This document shows positions 8,920 through 12,235 of a stretch of DNA of 12,235 nt, in pieces. The DNA is from Baffinella frigidus (Eukaryota; Cryptophyceae; Cryptomonadales; Baffinellaceae). A model generated the notes under the pieces. That model was not told the origin of the DNA and ran no database searches. It saw only the letters and a list, made by a program, of their open reading frames with translations. The DNA lies in contig MU646376.1 in the NCBI GenBank assembly GCA_026770585.1, forward strand, positions 163,224 through 175,458, in the 5' to 3' direction. The stretch's first letter is position 1. Every line of letters starts with the position of its first letter. Both the position numbers and the translations under genes were made by a program.

Positions 8920-9409
8920 TTTGGTCCTTTAGGTCCTTTAGGTTCTTCGAGCTCCCAACATAGGTCTTTAGGACCTTGAGGTTTTATTGTTTCCCAACAT
9001 AACTGACCACCGAGTCTACGCCAGAGCCAGACAAAGGGGAGCTCTTAGGTGGAAGGACTTTTTAGGTCCTTGGGTTTTTCGAGCTCCCAACATAGGCGGA
9101 CACTGGAACTTGTTCTGCAAACTTGTTCTGCAAAAAAAGCCATGCTTCCTCTCGGATCCTTCAGGTCCTTAAGTTTCTTCGAGCTCCCAACATAGGCGGA
9201 CACCGGAACTTGTTTTGCAGAAAAGCCATGCTTCCTCTCGGATCACATCAGGCCCTCCGGTGCACATCAGGCCTTTAGGTCCTGTAAGTTAGGTCCTGTA
9301 AGTTTTTCGAGCTCCCAACATAGGCGAACACCGGAACTTGTTCTGCAGAAAAGGCCATGCTTCCTTTCGGATCCTTCAGGTCCTTGAGGTTCTTCGAACT
9401 CCTAACATA

Positions 9410-9599
9410 CTACTGGAAACCCCCAGGGAAAGTCTCAAAAAATAGCGGACAGGATCCTGTCCGCTACTTTGGAGCCATTTTCTCCTCAAAAGGCAATTTC
9501 TACCCCAAGGACGTGACCAAAAATCGTCAAAAGGTAACCTACAAGTAATGTTAGAGTCGTGTCCAACAATTTGAGACTTCCCCTGTGGCTTTGCAGTAG
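9410..9599. mobile_element. 190-bp MITE inserted in a subfamily I module with TA duplication
   Basis: The ends CTACTGGAAACCCCCAGGG and (reverse strand) CTACTGCAAAGCCACAGGGG form an imperfect inverted repeat of about 30 bp that runs on to GTCTCAAA. The module reads ...AACATA before the element and TAGGCGGACACCGG after it, while intact siblings read AACATAGGCGGACACCGG. The TA dinucleotide is therefore duplicated. A perfect 24-bp palindrome lies inside (9443-9466). This is a Tc1/mariner-type (Stowaway-like) signature. Confidence 0.85.
9443..9466. repeat. Perfect 24-bp palindrome
   Basis: TAGCGGACAGGA followed by its exact reverse complement TCCTGTCCGCTA, with no loop, inside the MITE at 9410-9599. 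Confidence 0.95.
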
Positions 9600-9879
9600 T
9601 AGGCGGACACCGGAACTTGTTCTGCAGAAAAGCCATGCTTTCTTTCGGATCACATTCTTGGTCTCCCGGTGCAGAGGATCGCGGCAGAAACCGGCTAAAG
9701 GGTATCCTTTAGCCTTTAGGTCCTTTAGGTTCTTTTAACTCCCACCATAGGCGGACACCGGAACTTATCCTGCAGAAAAGGCCATGCTTCCTTTCGGATC
9801 ACAACAGGCCCCCCGGTGTAAAAGGATCGCGGCAAGGTATCCTCATCGCCCAGGCCTTCCTCTAGGTCACATTTATTGA

Positions 9880-10665
9880 CACTTATAGGTTTTTTAGGTC
9901 CTTTAGGTCCTTTAGGTCCTTTAGGTTTTAATTTCTCCCAACATGGCCCAACAACACGACTTGTCGTAGAAAATATCTGCAGGAAAAGCATGTTTGCTTT
10001 CGGATCGCTTTTTGCTCTCCAGTACAGAGGCTCGTGAAGAAGGGATAGTGGGTGGTTCTGTTGGGGTGGGTGAAGGTATGCGATATCGCTCCCATGGTCA
10101 CTTACACGCACCGAACCCAAGTCAGCCTCCTTTGAGGCTCATGGTATCCCATGGTTGAAGTTTAAGAGCTTTAATCACGAATACCCCACAAGGTGAAAGG
10201 GGTTGTGTGGGGGTGAGGTGAAATCAGTTGGGACACCAAAGATGAAAGGAGAGAAATGTGGTTGAGTAGGGGTTTTCCCCAATGTACGGACGTCATAAAA
10301 GTGAAAGGTAATTCAAGCGTCAGAAACAACAACATGCCGTTCAGATATTGGAAGAGCAACAACAAACCCCCCAAAAGACCTGTAGGTCCTTTAGGTCCTT
10401 TAGGTTTTAAATGCTCCCAACGTAGCCCAACGACACGCCCTTCCGTAGAAAGGACTGCATAGAAAGCATTTTTGCTTTCGGATCGCGTTGAGCTCTCCAG
10501 TGCAGAGGCTCGTGAAGAGGGGACCTTTAGGTCCTTTAGGTTTTAATTTCTCCCAACATAGCCCAACGACACGCCGTTCCGTAGAAGGGATCTGCAGAGA
10601 AAGCATTTTTGCTTTCGGATCGCGTTTCGCTCTCCAGTGCAGAGGCTCGTGAAGAGGGGATACAG
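9880..10665 (+). repeat. Module array, subfamily II
   Basis: Modules start with tandem AGGTCCTTT nonamers, then TTTTAATTTCTCCCAACATA, GCCCAACGACACGCC, a CTGCA[GT]A segment, GAAAGCATTTTTGCTTTC (a 7-bp hairpin), GGATCGC, and GTGCAGAGGCTCGTGAAGA. Copies are anchored at 9935, 10414 and 10550, the last two being a 136-bp tandem. A single-copy-looking stretch (about 10030-10380) separates the first from the others. On the reverse strand the nonamers translate as KGP repeats, which is an artefact of the repeat. Confidence 0.85.
10040..10380. other. Unassigned sequence between modules
   Basis: This is AT-richer sequence between two subfamily II modules. Short open frames on both strands show no recognisable family. 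I see no gene. Confidence 0.5.
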
Positions 10666-10713
10666 GGTGGCTCTGTGGGGATACAGGGCCTTGGGGTGCC
10701 TTTAGGGTCTCGC

Positions 10714-10740
10714 AGTCGCTTTACACGGTGTAAAGCGACT
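10714..10740. repeat. 13-bp perfect inverted repeat with one-base centre
   Basis: AGTCGCTTTACAC, G, GTGTAAAGCGACT. It lies just past the last subfamily II module. Confidence 0.95.
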
Positions 10741-11320
10741 TGTTGCGTCGAAAAATCCAGAAATTTGAAGGGCCCGACGAGGGTTGGTGGGGCTTTCCTC
10801 CTGTGGGCCTTCGCTGGCATCAACGAGGAAAGACGTAGTGCGATGGCTTCCGAGGACACACTGTCCGCCCTTCCGGTGGCGCGTCCCCTCAGTGCTGCAT
10901 CGCGTCCCCGCACTACGGGATCACTCCGCCCAGGTACTCAGGCCTGCCACACCGCCCGTCAGAAGGGAAACAGCGAGGCAGCGCCGTGCGAACACGCGAC
11001 CCCCGAGACCCGTGCCTGGTTTATCCTCTCGTTTGACTCCCACTGTTGCTGGGCCTTGTGCCTTGACTCTGGACGCGCCGCAGGAACGGCGGGTTCCACC
11101 GCGTCGGATGCATCGACTCCAGAGGAGAGAGCGCAGGCACAGGAACAGATGGCGGCTATGATGGAGGTCGCGCATCAAGCCAGACGGCTCCGGGCAAGTC
11201 CCGAATCCACCCTTGTTTTTTTTCCGCCCAGCATCCCACGCCCCACCAACTCCAGAAGACCCAGCGCAATCTCCCACCAGCAACCCGTAGAAGCTTATAA
11301 CCGGGTCGGGAATTGTAGTA
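10741..11320 (+). other. Open but unassigned region
   Basis: A + frame is open from 10609 to 11340, but its first part lies in the repeat array, its stop falls in a hairpin, and third positions are not clearly GC-biased as in the MTD1-like gene. Stretches such as STASDASTPEERAQAQEQ could be exon fragments, but nothing matches a family I know. Confidence 0.2.
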
Positions 11321-11480
11321 ATTTTCAGCTAAACCGATGAGATTTCATCGGTTTCTCCCGCCAGCAATTCGAGGACCCTAGGGTTTCCTACCGTAGGGTC
11401 ATAGGAAAGATTTTTAAAAAATCAAATACCCGAAATCCTTGGGGAGGATGCGGTAAAAGCTGCTACGGGTTGCTGGTGGT
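11270..11480. repeat. 20-bp inverted repeat overlapping a candidate exon end
   Basis: ACCAGCAACCCGTAGAAGCT (11277-11296) is the reverse complement, with one mismatch, of AGCTGCTACGGGTTGCTGGT (11458-11477). The right arm is the end of the - strand candidate exon, with its TAG stop. Between the arms are a perfect 10-bp hairpin, AAACCGATGA/TCATCGGTTT (11331-11354), and a CCTAGGGT...ACCGTAGGGTC core. Confidence 0.75.
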
Positions 11481-11583
11481 CACGTCGACCTTTTCGCGGT
11501 GGCAGACGCGGATGATGATCGTGTCCAGGCTGAAGCTCAAGGCGAGGCTGGCGCAGCAGCGCGTCGCTGCGCGCAAGGCAAGC
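11463..11583 (-). CDS. Candidate terminal exon of an unknown - strand gene
   Basis: On the - strand, after GCGCAG (11589-11584), the frame reads RCCASLALSFSLDTII, then IRVCHREKVDVTTSNP and TAG (11465-11463). About 36 of 38 codons in the extended frame end in G or C, like the MTD1-like exons, and that periodicity stops at the TAG. The overlapping + frame (reading MMIVSRLKLKARLAQQRV) shares the same G/C positions, so the strand is not certain. No family is recognised. Confidence 0.3.
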
Positions 11584-11732
11584 TGCCATCCGCCCAACCA
11601 CCATGCCCCCACCTGCTCTGCGAGGTGAAGCATTTTGATCCTTCAGTTTCCCGGATTTATCCCGGGTGGGGGGCGATCGCGCGAGGGGTCGCCATATTCC
11701 TGTCTCCTAGCGCTGTCTCAATCTATTTTGGC

Positions 11733-11810
11733 CCACCACTTTGGTGGTCCCGGGCTCCTTTTCGCCCCAAAACTAACGAATTTGTACCGCACAATCAGCA
11801 TGTCAACTTG
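11733..11810 (-). repeat. Diverged repeat with conserved peptide frame, copy B
   Basis: The - strand reads QVDMLIVRYKFVSFGAKRSP then GPPKW, the counterpart of the copy in intron 6 (3535-3612). The nucleotides have diverged more than the peptide core V-D-x-L-x-V-R-Y-K. It may be a decayed element gene fragment. Confidence 0.55.
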
Positions 11811-11851
11811 AGGATCGACGGTCAACCCGAGGGAGGCAGAGCTATCCCCCC

Positions 11852-11878
11852 TTGAGGGCGAGTGCAGCTCGCCCTCAA
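11852..11878. repeat. 11-bp perfect hairpin
   Basis: TTGAGGGCGAG, loop TGCAG, CTCGCCCTCAA. A second hairpin, GCTTTTGGTG/CACCAAAAGC, lies at 11951-11972, and CGCTTTTGGTG also occurs at 11879. No T run follows, so neither looks like a terminator. Confidence 0.9.
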
Positions 11879-12017
11879 CGCTTTTGGTGCACACGTAGGA
11901 AACCTCAGCGTCCTCGCTTTGCTGACGGGAAATACCGATGCCCTGCACACGCTTTTGGTGGACACCAAAAGCTCCAGCACGTCGTACACCCCAAGATTTA
12001 CGCGACGCTGTATCGAG
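11868..12017 (+). other. Possible exon, strand and frame unresolved
   Basis: Between GTGCAG (ending 11867) and GAG|GTTTCA (12018) one + frame reads LALNAFGAHVGNLSVLALLT and continues for 50 codons. A second + frame near 11979-12017 reads HVVHPKIYATLYR after CTCCAG. The - strand reads GVYDVLELLVSTKSVCRASV. All three look protein-like and none is a family I can name. This may be a real exon, but the sequence alone does not show which strand. Confidence 0.2.
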
Positions 12018-12142
12018 GTTTCACACTCGGTTGTTGCGTGTGCTCTCGAACACTCTCTCTTTCACTCCTGGGATAGCTCTGGAGAGGTACAACCCTGGCA
12101 GCTCCACCCCTTCCCCCTCAACCACCAACCCTAATAGGCTCC

Positions 12143-12143
<1 letters not shown>

Positions 12144-12235
<92 letters not shown>
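12144..12235. repeat. Poly-C tract at the window edge
   Basis: These 92 bases are all C and run to the end of the window. Together with the 25-base poly-G start, the contig-like window is bounded by G homopolymers on both 5' ends. Confidence 0.95.

Larger units (their letters stand above)
8920..9840 (+). repeat. Module array, subfamily I
   Basis: Repeated modules are anchored by CTCCCAACATAGGCGGACAC, with occurrences or variants at 8952, 9084, 9184, 9312 and 9739. Each is preceded by GGTCCTTTAGG-type nonamers. Most are followed by GAACTTGTTCTGCAGAAAA, GCCATGCTTCCT[TC]TCGGATC and a GGTGCA segment. One module is split by a MITE (9410-9599). No module has a conserved reading frame. The family is unidentified. 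Confidence 0.85.

Noticed and set aside
9725-10606. - strand frames with KGPKGP runs and a repeated WEKLKPKGPKG
   Set aside because: They are the translation of the AGGTCCTTT nonamer and module sequence. They recur only because the DNA repeats.
10939-10955. CACACCGCCCGTC, identical to the universal 3' small-subunit rRNA segment
   Set aside because: Only 13 bases match. The expected rRNA context on both sides is absent, so chance is the likelier explanation.
11852-11972. Hairpins as bacterial-type terminators
   Set aside because: No T run follows either stem, and the window is eukaryotic.

Overview
This is eukaryotic nuclear DNA. The only gene I can identify with confidence is split into nine exons by eight GT-AG introns of 208 to 1870 bp. 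It runs on the + strand from 890 to 6340 and encodes the C-terminal 248 residues of an NAD-type methylenetetrahydrofolate dehydrogenase (MTD1-like) of one-carbon/folate metabolism. All exon junctions keep frame, and codons end mostly in G or C. The N-terminal exons are not in the window. The intron density, GC-rich codon use and CCCTAAA-type (TTTAGGG complement) repeats suggest a protist or alga. That repeat type occurs in green algae/plants and several alveolates such as chromerids and dinoflagellates, but I cannot name the species.

Layout. 1-889: a poly-G edge, a hairpin-rich foldback element and short tandem duplications, with no recognisable exon. 890-6340: the MTD1-like gene. Its introns hold telomere-like satellites, minisatellites, foldback elements and several degenerate partial copies of the gene's own exons. 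6341-7440: a small 3' hairpin, one 190-bp inverted-repeat element and three copies of a TA-flanked inverted-repeat (MITE-like) element. 7441-8100: no gene seen, a few short duplications. 8100-8695: degenerate to perfect CCCTAAA repeats. 8920-10665: an array of about 120-140-bp modules in two subfamilies, one of them interrupted by a 190-bp MITE with a visible TA target duplication. 10666-12143: mostly unassigned, with hairpins and weak exon candidates, the best on the - strand ending at 11463. 12144-12235: poly-C.

The most unusual feature is that exons 1, 2, 6, 8 and 9 have partial, decayed copies at their borders in the neighbouring intron or upstream sequence, 43-200 bp away. A fragment resembling exon 4 also lies far away in intron 1. 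Several copy pairs flank a satellite or a foldback element. This looks like repeated local duplication at exon borders, possibly break repair or element insertion with long staggered ends. The mechanism is inference.

Only one gene is assigned, so no operon or pathway neighbourhood can be described.
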